The translations under genes and the position numbers were made by a program. The notes under the pieces are model-generated. The model was given only the letters and a program-made list of their open reading frames with translations, did not search any database and was not told where the DNA came from. A stretch of DNA of 64,000 nt from Ambrosia x helenae (Eukaryota > Streptophyta > Magnoliopsida > Asterales > Asteraceae), in NCBI GenBank assembly GCA_030844895.1, contig CM061229.1, forward strand, positions 105,770,975 to 105,834,974, written 5' to 3'. Positions 21,998-34,800 of the stretch are shown here, one piece after another (position 1 is the first letter of the stretch; the number at the start of each line of letters is the position of its first letter).

Positions 21998-23483
21998 CAG
22001 GGGCGGATTTAGGCTTTGTTCGACGGGTTCCCGGGAACCCAGTCGGTTTGTAAATTATAGTGTTATTGTATATAAAAAAATGAAAGGAACCCATAAGAAA
22101 ATTGTTAAAGGAACCCATAACTAAAGATTTAAAGTGCTCTAATGGTTGCAATCCTCCTTTCCACACAACAGATTCCGGTTCGAGACTTATTTTGTGCAGT
22201 TTTTTTTTGTTTCGTGTCTATTATTTTTAATCAAAACCTAACCCTAACATAAATCCAAACAAACACTGCCTCTCCAAACAAACACTGCAGCTCCTCCAAA
22301 CCCAACTCATCTCCTCCTAACCTCCTCTCCAAACCGTCCCCCTAGCTCGAGATCATTCCAAAACCATGGCTATTTCTCTCATGTTTTCAAGCTCATTCAG
22401 TTCGTATCCTTATTCTCCGCTTCCACTCTCTCATGCCCCTTCCGTTATGTTTCCGGCCCCTCATTTTATTCGGTCAGTTTCTTAATTCCAGGTCAGTACT
22501 CATTATTTAAGTGTTTCTTTTCATTAATTTGATGTTTATTGTTAAGTTTTGTGATGGGTTTGTTGACTTTATCAGTTTATTCGTGGTGAATTGTAGGTAA
22601 TTATTATCAATTAGGTGGTTTATCTTATCGATTTGTGGATACTGTATGGTGATTATGTTGTTTTTGATACAATATTTGTGAGCCTTGGATTACACTTGAT
22701 TAATATGAATTAGACGGTTTTTCAGATTTGCATATAATTTATCATGATTGTGTTGTTTTAACTTAGGATTAGATTTAATAAAATGTTTGCAACCCGTGAA
22801 TGATAAATACTAAAGAATATCAAAGCTCCAACTTGTAGATACTGCAGATATATTGGACAAGAAGCTGACCCAACTATTTTGTCATGTGATTTTCATTTTC
22901 ACTTCAAATCTATTTTATTTTCTTTAGTTATAATTCAACCTTTATAGGAAATTGTTGCCTGTTTTGTTACTATTTTGATGATACCAAATGCTTGAAAACT
23001 TAGGTAAGAATTTAGGTGTGTTAGTAACCTCTCATAGGAAATTGTTCTATTTTGTTACTCTTTTTATGATGTCAAATTCAAATACTTGAAAACTTAGGTA
23101 AGACAAACAATGTTGATAATATGTTCAATTGTTCATCATCATTGTTTTAGAGTACGTTTAGTGTCATTGACGAACAAGGTAAGTGAAGTCGACTTAGTGT
23201 GAAACATAGTGTGTCATCAACACGATGCAACTCTTAATTAGTTCCGTGCAACTTAACAAAAGCACTATTTGGTCGTGGATTGATTACTTTATTTTCCGAC
23301 TAGACCGGACCCGACCCGAAAAAAGGTGCAGATATAGCGATCCAACCTGACCCGAAAAGTCTTGGGCTAGTGGAAAGATTACTTTATTCTCCAACCTGAC
23401 CTGAAAATTTTAGCGTTTGGTCATGAGAAATTTGACTACCAAAAAAAGGAACCCATAGAAAAAAAATCCTGGATCCGCCACTG
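21998..23483. mobile_element. Non-autonomous hAT element inside copia LTR, 1486 bp
   Basis: Ends are CAGGGGCGGATTTAGG and CCTGGATCCGCCACTG (inverted repeats with few mismatches), and the 8-bp duplication ACATAAGG occurs at 21990-21997 and 23484-23491. The uninterrupted site is seen in the other copia LTR at 35920-35927. Near its left side, 22137-22185, it has a tRNA-like box pair (GTGCTCTAATGG ... CCGGTTCGAGACT). No transposase frame. Confidence 0.93.
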
Positions 23484-25653
23484 ACATAAGGAATAAACAT
23501 AAGATTTAATCAAGTGTACCTGATTTGCTTAACCGTTCAGGAACTTCAGTAATGGAAGACACCATCATCTTGATTGGGTTCCCTTTAGGGTATGCAGTTC
23601 TGATGGTTTGTGTGTTCTCTAGTTATGAACACATTGAGAGAGAGAGAGATAGGGGATGGCTAATGGTGTTATGAATTTGTCAACCCTAATCTCATAATAT
23701 CTCTCCATATTTATACATACCCAGGGGACACCCTAATAAGGCCCATCTAATGATAGTCCGCCCATCAAAGACATATCTGTTATTGGGCTTAGGATAATAT
23801 TAATAATTGATCATCATAATATAAATGATTATAATGGCTATAGATAAATATACAAACGTTACGTATATTTAGTCCAACATTCTCCCACTTAGCCGAGTAA
23901 TCATTTATTATGAGTATTACGTAAGTCTGCAGAGATTAATACTCATTTTAGTTCTAAACCCAAAATGTAGCAGAGAAATACAGCCGTTAAGTCTTTATTC
24001 GACTTAGGACCCCCATTAATCATACTACATCCAAATTTAAAACTTAACATTAGGATCAATTAACGTTATTGTAACACCCCAACCGATGGCGGAATCATCG
24101 AGGTGCCACGTAGTGACGATTGTTCAAAAGCTCATGGTACTAAAATGTAAATATTATTGAATAATTCAAAATTGTCTTACATGGAAAATGGAAATTACAT
24201 TGTCTAAATGAAATGTAAATATTGAAATAACTGAATTAAAATAAAGCACTAAGTGTTCCTTGCTAAAGCACTAGATCAAACTGCACCTGAAACATGTACA
24301 AAATAGATTTGGTCAACATTTGAAATGTTGGTGAGCATTCCTAGATTTGATATATATGGTAGGTTAAAAAGTTATACAATTCAAGTGCAAGCTACAGTGC
24401 AAATATGTAAACCATGTATCAAACAAATGAGCGAAATCAACCCTGTGACTGTATAATGTACTGTATGAACTGTAGTGTACTTATCCAACAAGTGGATAAT
24501 AACTTAACAATGGCCACGGATTCTCCGATGAAAAAGGGGGAGAATCAACCTAGGCGGGTTGTCAATCCAAATAGCGCTATCCAATGTTAAGGTCGGCTTG
24601 TACCATGTTAATGATTTCACTAAGTACAAATGTAATCCACATGTATTGTCTAAGCATAAAGCACATTGTAAGCAATGCACATAGTACTAGAATTGTATTG
24701 TAAAAATGTAAACTTGTATTTGAAATTGTAATAGTGTACATGTAACACCCCAAAAATGTATAAAGGCAAAAAGGGGTAGGAATACTCACAGTTCACGTAG
24801 TAACTTGAAATTGGACTTGGACAACGAAATATGGGTTTGAGATTACTCCCAAATGATTAACCTAAAGTAATTGATAATGTATGAGTGAAATAACTCTAGG
24901 ATACATGTATTTCTAGGGCTTCGAATTGGGGATAACGTTTATTTGATTAATAATAATTTGTTTATTAATTATGAGAAATTTAATGACTAAATAAATAGAG
25001 GTCTCTTGGTAAAATTTTAAGTTGAATATAGTCGCAACATAAGGTTTTAAGTATGGAAATAATTTTTATAAAATTATTTTCTTGAAAATAGAATATTTAA
25101 TCTAATTATTTTAAATTGTCAAAATATGACTTTAATATCTAAAAATATTAAAATCAAAGAATTTGTGCATTAAAAATTGTATTTCTGTTCCAAATGTATA
25201 GAAATAATTTATGTAAAATTTTGGTGCAAAAATATTGAAAAATGAATTTATTATGATTTAATTATGATTAAAACTAACAAAAATTGATTAAAAATATTAA
25301 ATAAGTGATTTTTCAGAAATAAAAATCATTTCTGAAAAGCTTAAAGTTATAAAAACTTAGGATAATTTTTGTGGAAATTAATAAGATCGTTTTGATATTT
25401 TAAAGGAATTTTATAAATAAAATAGAATAAACTTGATTTATTTATTATATATATTAAATAAATAAATTTTTGAAAACTAAAAATTGTAAGTTAAACTTTT
25501 ATCTCAGATTAAACAAATATAATTTTTTTTAGAATTTATAAAATAGTTTTGATATTTTAAAATGAATTTAAAAGATTTAAAAGGATTTAATATATATATA
25601 TATATATAATTGTTTGTTTTTAAAAAAAAGAAAAGAAAAGAAAAGAACCAAAA

Positions 25654-25737
25654 CCGGTCAGAGCCGGGACTCGAACCCGGGTGACCTCTGTTGTGGACCA
25701 TGGTCACAACCACTTGGCCTAGGCCGGTGGTTGTGAT
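25654..25737 (-). other. tRNA-like sequence in left gypsy LTR (minus)
   Basis: The minus strand has an A-box-like GGCCTAGGCCAAGTGG and, about 50 nt on, a perfect T-arm CCGGGTTCGAGTCCCGG (5-bp stem, 7-nt loop, B-box GGTTCGAGTCC). The acceptor stem is not convincing, so this is a SINE-like or captured tRNA module, not a tRNA gene. The same sequence is in the right LTR at 30781-30864. Confidence 0.7.
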
Positions 25738-26353
25738 GTTTCTGGTTTCAAAATAATATTATACATGACGCGAAATCAAGATTATCCCCAAAATAAGATT
25801 ACGAACCCTAGAATTTTCAATTGGGCAAATCAGCCAACATTAGCCCGATTAATGTTGGGGCTTTTGTTGGTTGATCGCCGATAAATGAAACCCACACAAA
25901 AAATTAGACTCACAGTGTAGATTTGATGATAATTGACGGGTCAAGGAAAAAGTCAAACAACGAACTAGATAATAATAATTAGAGTGTTTCAGAGAGAATT
26001 GGAGGTTGAGAGAGAGTTGTGAGCGAGTAATCAAGGATCGTAGGTGGTCTATTTATACAGAGGATCAAGGGGTAAGGTTAATTGGAAAGTTTGACCACGT
26101 TATAAATTCATACGCGTAATAATAAAGAATTGGTCAATGATTGATGTTAATTGGTGTGTAATCGTGTTGTATAGAGCCGAAGATTATGATACTTACCAAT
26201 TATGCATGATTAATTTCCAAATCAAAGGTTTGTAAAAAAAAAAAAATAATAATAACACTATGCTGCTGCTGCTGTTTCGATGAGCAGGAAGAAAGAAGGA
26301 AAACGGAAATGTGTATTAATATAAATGGAGTTGGAATAACAAACAAGAAAAAG

Positions 26354-26422
26354 GCTTGGCCTAGTGGTGGACGCGTGTGTGTTGTGTGGCTTCTGCCCGG
26401 GTTCGAGCCTGGGTAGAAGCAG
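26354..26422 (+). other. tRNA-like sequence in left gypsy LTR (plus)
   Basis: The plus strand has the A-box-like TGGCCTAGTGG and a T-arm-like CCCGGGTTCGAGCCTGGG. It points in the opposite direction to the module at 25654-25737, so the two converge. The copy in the right LTR is at 31480-31549. Confidence 0.7.
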
Positions 26423-26581
26423 TTTTTATTTTTTTTTTTGTATCAATAGCAAGGGAAGGAAGGGTGGGCTTGGGCTGGATCTGTTGGGCTCACGTGTGTC
26501 CTTGGGCCAGATCAAAATTAATAAATAAGGGGTTTGGGCTTAAGGTTTGGTTATGGTGTTTCAAGTGTGTTGAACTAGCTC

Positions 26582-26586
26582 TATTA

Positions 26587-26636
<50 letters not shown>

Positions 26637-26657
26637 AAATATATATATATATATATA
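26582..26657. repeat. (ATT)n and (AT)n microsatellites in LTR
   Basis: A run of about 18 ATT triplets followed by an AT run; the right LTR has the same at about 31710-31788 with one ATT more or less. Length change here is one of the few differences between the two LTRs. Poly-Leu and poly-Asn frames across it are artefacts. Confidence 0.95.
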
Positions 26658-26685
26658 ATGAAAAAAAAAAGTGACGGATGTCACA

Positions 26686-29198
26686 GCATCCCCTACTTTT
26701 AGAAACTTCGTCCCGAAGTTAATAGTAACATAGGGTTATGGATGTTTGGGCAAAAATTAAGGTAACTGTGGTCTGGGAGATTCGAATGATTTGGATATGA
26801 GGTTTGATGGGTGTGAGTTAAGGAATGGATCAAGTTCGTCTCGAATAATAAGGAGAATAAGGATCTAGTGTTTCACCAAGTTTCAAGTTTTAGGAATTTT
26901 ATGATAAATGTACGAGTTGATTGACTATAGAAATACTAAATGAACTAACAAGCAAACAGAGTTTGTTCCTGGTTCGACTTCCAGTCTCACTTTCAACGCA
27001 TCATTAGTGTTTGTATACAGGGTGTACCGCAGCTAACCCACCACACCTTTGATACCTTGAAAACGTACTGAACGTCTTCCAAAAACTCTAATAGAATTTC
27101 ACACTACCCTAACGTACCTGTAAATTCATGATTACGTTCCGGACCGGAATCATCCATTTACCTTACATTAGGGTTTTGTGTCCTTCTATGACCCCACCGA
27201 TTGTTGAGCAGGTTCGATAGCCTCCACCAGCCGTGGAGTAGGTTGTAGGGCCTCTCCCGACTGTTTGAAAAGGCATAGTGACCTCTACCAATCGTTGAGT
27301 ATGTTCGATAGCCTCCACCAGTCGTGGAGCAGGTTGTAGGGCCTCTCCCGACTGTTGAAAAAGGCATGATGACCTCTATTAAGTGCAGCAATTATTATTC
27401 ACATAGATTGCAAATTGATAGCATGTTTATGCAAGCAAGTTTGTAAGTACTACAACCATTAAGTGTAAGTGTTATCATGAATAATTAAATGTTTACGAGT
27501 ATCATGAATAATTAGATGTTCAATGAATAGTCAAGTTAAAGGAAAAATCAAGTTTCATATAATAAGCAATGATGTTTTCTTAGAAAAGCTCTGTAAGATC
27601 AAGTATCAAGTCTAAACGTTTCAAATAAATGTAAGTGTACGATTAAAATAAACGTAACCAATATGATAGATTACCAATTTGTGTTCGTACATAATAGTAT
27701 GCAAGGAAATCTCTAGATGTTATATGCCTATGAGTATGTCATAATTGGGTACAAAATGATAATAAGATCAAGAAAATGAAAACACGAGTATCATGAATAA
27801 TTAAATGTCCAGTGAATAGTCAAATTAAGGGAAAATCAAGTTTCATAAACAATGATGTTTTGGAAAAATCCTGTAGAATCAAGTATCAGGTTTTTTTTTT
27901 TTTTTTGTAGTTTGGTTAGCTTGGGTAACTAGCTCATGTGTGAGAAGGTGAAAGATATGAATTTAGTTCTTGAGAGGATGATGAAAAATTTGAAGCAGAA
28001 TCAAGGTTGTGAGAGATGGTGAATGTGAAGATAATTGATAAAGAGTTTATTTTATAGTATAGCAGTGTAAATTTTGGGGTTTGGATCAAAGGTTATAATC
28101 AAGTGTATAAGAAAACATGTTTGTGGTGTATGCCAAATATTGTAAAAATTTGAACAAGTTGAAAATGGGTGAGTGTTGATGGAAAATCTAGAGACTAGAT
28201 TTTATTCCAAAATGAATATTTTCAAAGTTTGGTTTTGTACATAAGGCAAAAGTTGTTAAATAGTACAAGCTAAGTAGGCTTTGTAACCTTATATAGAAAA
28301 TCGTTGGTTACGTCAATAAATAATCAATTGAATTTAAGTTCGAGGAAAATGTGTACTTTGTAAAGTTACTAGGTAATACAACTAGTTTTAGAAATCTTTA
28401 GTTTGTGCTAAAGTATGAGGTTATAGTTTTTAAAATAAATAACATGTGGAGAAAAGAAATAATATGATTTGGGTATGGTGTTTGATTATTTAAAAAAAAT
28501 GGCTAAGAGGGTAAGGTGAAGTGTGATTGTGAAATCCATAGATGGTTATGAAAGTATAAATTTGTAAGCAATATATGACAATCGTGAAATACAAAATATT
28601 GTATATGAACCGAGAGAGTATTATTGAAAAAGCTTGCATAAAATGCTTGGAGTGCCCTTGTCTAGCTGTAAAGCCCAACAAGAACGTTGACTTTTCAAAG
28701 GAATTGAACCCAATGGTGATCAAAGAAGACGTGCTTTAGCCTATAAGTGGACACTCACTCCAGGAATCCCCAGGTAAGCATAACAGGTCCGTAAATGGAT
28801 TTATGCGCTATGCTTGCCTATGCCAGAAAACCCAGTGTACAGGCGTCCACCCTTCCAGATTGCACGTGTCCTTATCATACTCATTAAAGTTCAACAACTT
28901 TGAAGGAACAAAAGTAAGAGTGGGCATTATGCCTAAGAGTGTCTTCATGAAAGGTACTGTCCCTGTTCCATGATGATGTAGACTTTCCACTCCCTGTAGG
29001 ACACCATCTCTATGCACCATGATGAAGGATGAAAAGAATGGAGAGAGAGAAAAAGGAAAGATAGAAGAAGGAAAGTAGAGGGAAATGAGGGTAAGGCAGT
29101 TCAGAAAATATTATGCATGAAAGTTGAAGTTCGGTTATAGTCTAGGCCTATTTCATCTAGTAACCTAGTTCCCTATAACCATGGCTCTGATACCAATC
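26686..29198 (-). mobile_element. Internal region of the young gypsy element
   Basis: Non-coding. It contains a 90-bp tandem repeat (27190-27369), a diverged direct repeat (27496-27575 and 27785-27859, beginning GAGTATCATGAATAATTA) and, near the primer site, a leader core shared with the older element at 12085-12260. Small minus-strand frames at 28490-28723 and 28808-29020 (77 and 70 codons) have no recognisable domain; the second overlaps the conserved core, whose reading frame is not conserved between the two elements, so it is probably not coding. Confidence 0.85.
27190..27379. repeat. 90-bp tandem repeat, two units plus part of a third
   Basis: Units start at 27190, 27280 and 27370 (GACC.C..CCGATNGTTGAG type start). 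Each holds GGTTCGATAGCCTCCACCAG-like and AGGTTGTAGGGCCTCTCCCG segments, the latter matching closely between units. Confidence 0.9.
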
Positions 29199-31714
29199 TG
29201 TAACACCCCAACCGATGGCGGAATCATCGAGGTGCCACGTAGTGACGATTGTTCAAAAGCTCATGGTACTAAAATGTAAATATTATTGAATAATTCAAAA
29301 TTGTCTTACATGGAAAATGGAAATTACATTGTCTAAATGAAATGTAAATATTGAAATAACTGAATTAAAATAAAGCACTAAGTGTTCCTTGCTAAAGCAC
29401 TAGATCAAACTGCACCTGAAACATGTACAAAATAGATTTGGTCAACATTTGAAATGTTGGTGAGCATTCCTAGATTTGATATATATGGTAGGTTAAAAAG
29501 TTATACAATTCAAGTGCAAGCTACAGTGCAAATATGTAAACCATGTATCAAACAAATGAGCGAAATCAACCCTGTGACTGTATAATGTACTGTATGAACT
29601 GTAGTGTACTTATCCAACAAGTGGATAATAACTTAACAATGGCCACGGATTCTCCGATGAAAAAGGGGGAGAATCAACCTAGGCGGGTTGTCAATCCAAA
29701 TAGCGCTATCCAATGTTAAGGTCGGCTTGTACCATGTTAATGATTTCACTAAGTACAAATGTAATCCACATGTATTGTCTAAGCATAAAGCACATTGTAA
29801 GCAATGCACATAGTACTAGAATTGTATTGTAAAAATGTAAACTTGTATTTGAAATTGTAATAGTGTACATGTAACACCCCAAAAATGTATAAAGGCAAAA
29901 AGGGGTAGGAATACTCACAGTTCACGTAGTAACTTGAAATTGGACTTGGACAACGAAATATGGGTTTGAGATTACTCCCAAATGATTAACCTAAAGTAAT
30001 TGATAATGTATGAGTGAAATAACTCTAGGATACATGTATTTCTAGGGCTTCGAATTGGGGATAACGTTTATTTGATTAATAATAATTTGTTTATTAATTA
30101 TGAGAAATTTAATGACTAAATAAATAGAGGTCTCTTGGTAAAATTTTAAGTTGAATATAGTCGCAACATAAGGTTTTAAGTATGGAAATAATTTTTATAA
30201 AATTATTTTCTTGAAAATAGAATATTTAATCTAATTATTTTAAATTGTCAAAATATGACTTTAATATCTAAAAATATTAAAATCAAAGAATTTGTGCATT
30301 AAAAATTGTATTTCTGTTCCAAATGTATAGAAATAATTTATGTAAAATTTTGGTGCAAAAATATTGAAAAATGAATTTATTATGATTTAATTATGATTAA
30401 AACTAACAAAAATTGATTAAAAATATTAAATAAGTGATTTTTCAGAAATAAAAATCATTTCTGAAAAGCTTAAAGTTATAAAAACTTAGGATAATTTTTG
30501 TGGAAATTAATAAGATCGTTTTGATATTTTAAAGGAATTTTATAAATAAAATAGAATAAACTTGATTTATTTATTATATATATTAAATAAATAAATTTTT
30601 GAAAACTAAAAATTGTAAGTTAAACTTTTATCTCAGATTAAACAAATATAATTTTTTTTAGAATTTATAAAATAGTTTTGATATTTTAAAATGAATTTAA
30701 AAGATTTAAAAGGATTTAATATATATATATATATAATTGTTTGTTTTTAAAAAAAAGAAAAGAAAAGAAAAGAACCAAAACCGGTCAGAGCCGGGACTCG
30801 AACCCGGGTGACCTCTGTTGTGGACCATGGTCACAACCACTTGGCCTAGGCCGGTGGTTGTGATGTTTCTGGTTTCAAAATAATATTATACATGACGCGA
30901 AATCAAGATTATCCCCAAAATAAGATTACGAACCCTAGAATTTTCAATTGGGCAAATCAGCCAACATTAGCCCGATTAATGTTGGGGCTTTTGTTGGTTG
31001 ATCGCCGATAAATGAAACCCACACAAAAAATTAGACTCACAGTGTAGATTTGATGATAATTGACGGGTCAAGGAAAAAGTCAAACAACGAACTAGATAAT
31101 AATAATTAGAGTGTTTCAGAGAGAATTGGAGGTTGAGAGAGAGTTGTGAGCGAGTAATCAAGGATCGTAGGTGGTCTATTTATACAGAGGATCAAGGGGT
31201 AAGGTTAATTGGAAAGTTTGACCACGTTATAAATTCATACGCGTAATAATAAAGAATTGGTCAATGATTGATGTTAATTGGTGTGTAATCGTGTTGTATA
31301 GAGCCGAAGATTATGATACTTACCAATTATGCATGATTAATTTCCAAATCAAAGGTTTGTAAAAAAAAAAAAATAATAATAACACTATGCTGCTGCTGCT
31401 GTTTCGATGAGCAGGAAGAAAGAAGGAAAACGGAAATGTGTATTAATATAAATGGAGTTGGAATAACAAACAAGAAAAAGGCTTGGCCTAGTGGTGGACG
31501 CGTGTGTGTTGTGTGGCTTCTGCCCGGGTTCGAGCCTGGGTAGAAGCAGTTTTTTTTTTTTTTTTTTGTATCAATAGCAAGGGAAGGAAGGGTGGGCTTG
31601 GGCTGGATCTGTTGGGCTCACGTGTGTCCTTGGGCCAGATCAAAATTAATAAATAAGGGGTTTGGGCTTAAGGTTTGGTTATGGTGTTTCAAGTGTGTTG
31701 AACTAGCTCTATTA

Positions 31715-31767
<53 letters not shown>

Positions 31768-31821
31768 AAATATATATATATATATATAATGAAAAAAAAA
31801 AGTGACGGATGTCACAGTTAT

Positions 31822-34800
31822 GCCCTTAGTTGATTTGTTATATTATTGTCTTTATGCCATTATGCTAGCTTAGCATACTAATAGACAAACAAATCATAAT
31901 GAGGAAAATTAATCATTAATCTTTAGTCATTAGTCATTCATAGTACGATATGCAGTTGTACATGGTCATTAGTAAAACCCTTTTCTCTTAGTTGGCCCTT
32001 AGTGAGACTTTATGGGTAATAGACCTTTAGTTATTGGATCCATTAGCATATCATGAATGCATTCGATACAAAATCCTGATTTCCTCTATTTGTTCTTAAC
32101 ATAAGCGAACAATAATTTCGTATCGAACTCTAGTGCAGCTCCTCTCAAACTGTTACTGTTCGAGAAATTAGGGCAGCTGACTTTATCACAGTAAGTCTTC
32201 AACTTAGTATTTATATGGAGTTAATAAGTTATAAGTCAACTGATAAATTTACCAACAATATTTAATGACCATTCTGTTGTGATCAGCAACACATTATGTC
32301 ATGATAACTTAGGTTGTTGTTAACAGTTCCTTATGACTCCTCCATGAGATAGTTATGTCTGCTAACGTTATGATATACCCCGAAATTGACACTCGATTTC
32401 CTTTGAATATAACAAAGTTAGAGTAAGAGTAGACAATCACTTTAAGTTCTCACTTCTTCTTTATATTATAGTCTCTTGTTTCTTAAAGATATTGTAATGT
32501 TCCATTAGATGCTTTTCATCAATCTAGACAAGTCTAGTATCAAGCAATACGAACAATATCATAAATAAGCATAGACTTAAATTTACATCAGTCTTCTAAT
32601 TAATGAAGCATAAGGTGATAATCTCAAATTATCCTATTATCCTCTAAAAGAGAGCAATGTTGTATGTTACATACTTAAGGACCCGCTTAGAGTAAAACTT
32701 ATGGGATGAAATTAATATCCCGGTGGGTCTATCTCGGTATATTTTGATTCCTATCACGTAAGAGGAATCCCCGATATTCATCATATCAAAATTATGCATG
32801 AACAATGCTTTGACTTAGGTAACATATACTTGTCAAGAGAAATGTCATATATGTAAGGACAAGTTTTCATTAGTTGCTCCCACTCATCTTGAGGTAGGTT
32901 CTTTAATCCACTTAGTTCTTGATGAAGAGAATTTCATTATGATTCAAACACATTTTATGCTTGCATCAACCCATACATGGATCTTATTGACTTACAGACT
33001 AAGTGTTCTTAACCTTCAGTTTAGAACTTTCAGGTTGCTTAATGAACATGTAGGTCATTGTTATGGAAAGTTGTCTTAATGTCCATCTAATGTGGCTCTT
33101 ATTTATTATGAGCTACTAGGACGGTAATGATCCTCAAAGAAATCTTTTGTAATACAGATAAGAAGATTCTTTGATAATCTAATCCCTCTTGAGTATAATC
33201 TTTTACAATCAATCTTATCTTACAATGTTCCCATTCGGATCTGGTTCAATTATGAATACCTTTAGGTTATTCAACCAAATCCTAAACGTTATTCTAATTT
33301 ATGGAATTAAATTTTGCTAATAATAGCTTTATTCCATTTAGAAGATTGATTGTTACTAATGATTTAATTAGAAGAGGTAGGATCGGTAAACTTTCCAAAC
33401 ATCCATTTTGTATTAGTCAGGTAGGTTACATAATCATCAAAGTTAGTGGGCTTTAGACCCAAATGACCTCCTGAGTTGAACATTGGGTTTATTATGATAC
33501 AAACTTAACTTTAGTTAAATGATTTTATTTTCAGGTACATAAGGAGCAACATTAGTTTCTAAGTGTGTAAGAGTTGGTGCAGTAAGGTGTACAAGAGGAA
33601 TAATTGAAGTTAAATTCGGAGTTAAACTTAATGAGTCTCGAATTTTAATGGGTCTCGAATTTTAATGAGTCTCTCCCCCGCATCTTGTACTTCCGAAAAG
33701 TCATAATAAGGAATTTTACTGCTCCCACCTAGCTTAGAAATCTTAATGAATTTAGCATGCTTAAGGTCTAACATTTGGAAGATCCATAGATTTTAATAGA
33801 GAAAACAACCTAATGATGTTTATTGTCGTTTCTCTTTATGAGGATTACTTTAGTAAGAAATCTAACCTCGCCCATATTTAGGCATCCACAAAACTTTGTT
33901 AGGAGTACGTTAAGTGCAAAGGAGACAAGTTGTGATAGAGCGTTGTCCAGTGCAAGAGGTGTAATTTGAGGATATATCAAATTTCCGTTCCCCCCACCTC
34001 TGTAACTTTTGCAAGTCATAAGTAGGACATCTAATGCTCCCACTAATCTTTTAGGTCTCTTAGTATCTCCACATAATAAGTTTTAACGATGCGTGTGAAC
34101 GAGAATACTTCATATATTTTATGCTTGATTTCCCTTATCGTCCAAATTTCATAAGAAATTTTAAGGACATACTTAGAGGGAATCTTATTAAGTATATATG
34201 AATTGATTTCTTTAATACTTTTGGTCTGTAGGAAACAGAATAGATACAGTTAGATATTTATCTAAGCTCCACTGATGCCAATTAGTTATGAATTATGTTG
34301 GAAACCCATTTATTCCTTTCGCCATTTAATGTTTAGGGCGTTTAACACATGCTTTAAAGTCACTGGGAATGAGATTTGATAGCCAAGCATCCTTTAGTGA
34401 CCTGATCATGATTTCTCGTGAAATTTTGGTCTTAGTGGATGAATTGCACGGGTCTCATTTTCCTTTGTTAAATTCTCATTTTCATGATAACAAAGTTGTG
34501 AAAACGTTATTGGATCATCTAGTTTTATTTCATAAGGTTTCTATTCAGATAATGACAACAAACAATATAAGAGTTTAACTTAATAGTGGCTTTGGTTTGG
34601 TCATTAAAACCTTGTAACTATCAAAAAATTGTAGCTTTTAGTATTGATACTAAATTCTGAGTAATCTCAAGAATATCGTAAGGTATCATAAAGCTTCAAC
34701 TCTAAGATCAGTTATTAATGGTTAATAGACCCTTAATTTTGCCACCAACTCTAAGATCAGTATTTGTTGTATTATGGTAAGGAAACGTATAAAACTGGAC

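Larger units (their letters stand above)
24070..31816 (-). mobile_element. Complete non-autonomous gypsy-type element, 7747 bp
   Basis: LTRs at 24070-26685 (2616 bp) and 29199-31816 (2618 bp) enclose a 2513-bp internal region; exact duplications GTTAT flank it at 24065-24069 and 31817-31821. The minus strand gives TTGGTATCAGAGCC (Met-tRNA primer site) at 29183-29196 and a purine tract (AAAGTAGGGGATGC) at 26686-26699. The two LTRs appear identical except for simple-repeat length changes and one A/T difference in a T-run (26431), so the insertion is very recent. The internal region has no gag or pol frame (longest about 77 codons), which makes this a LARD-like element depending on others' proteins. 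Confidence 0.95.

Noticed and set aside
25654..25737. Functional tRNA gene
   Set aside because: The T-arm is perfect but no matching acceptor stem or standard anticodon arm can be formed; it lies in an LTR and is duplicated with it, so it is called tRNA-like only.
26490..26684. Poly-Asn and poly-Leu proteins
   Set aside because: Translations of the ATT/TAA microsatellite in the LTR; they change with repeat length between the two LTR copies.
28808..29020. Small gag-like gene in the young gypsy element
   Set aside because: The 70-codon frame overlaps the conserved leader core, but the corresponding region of the older element has a different frame and stops; no Gag motif is visible.
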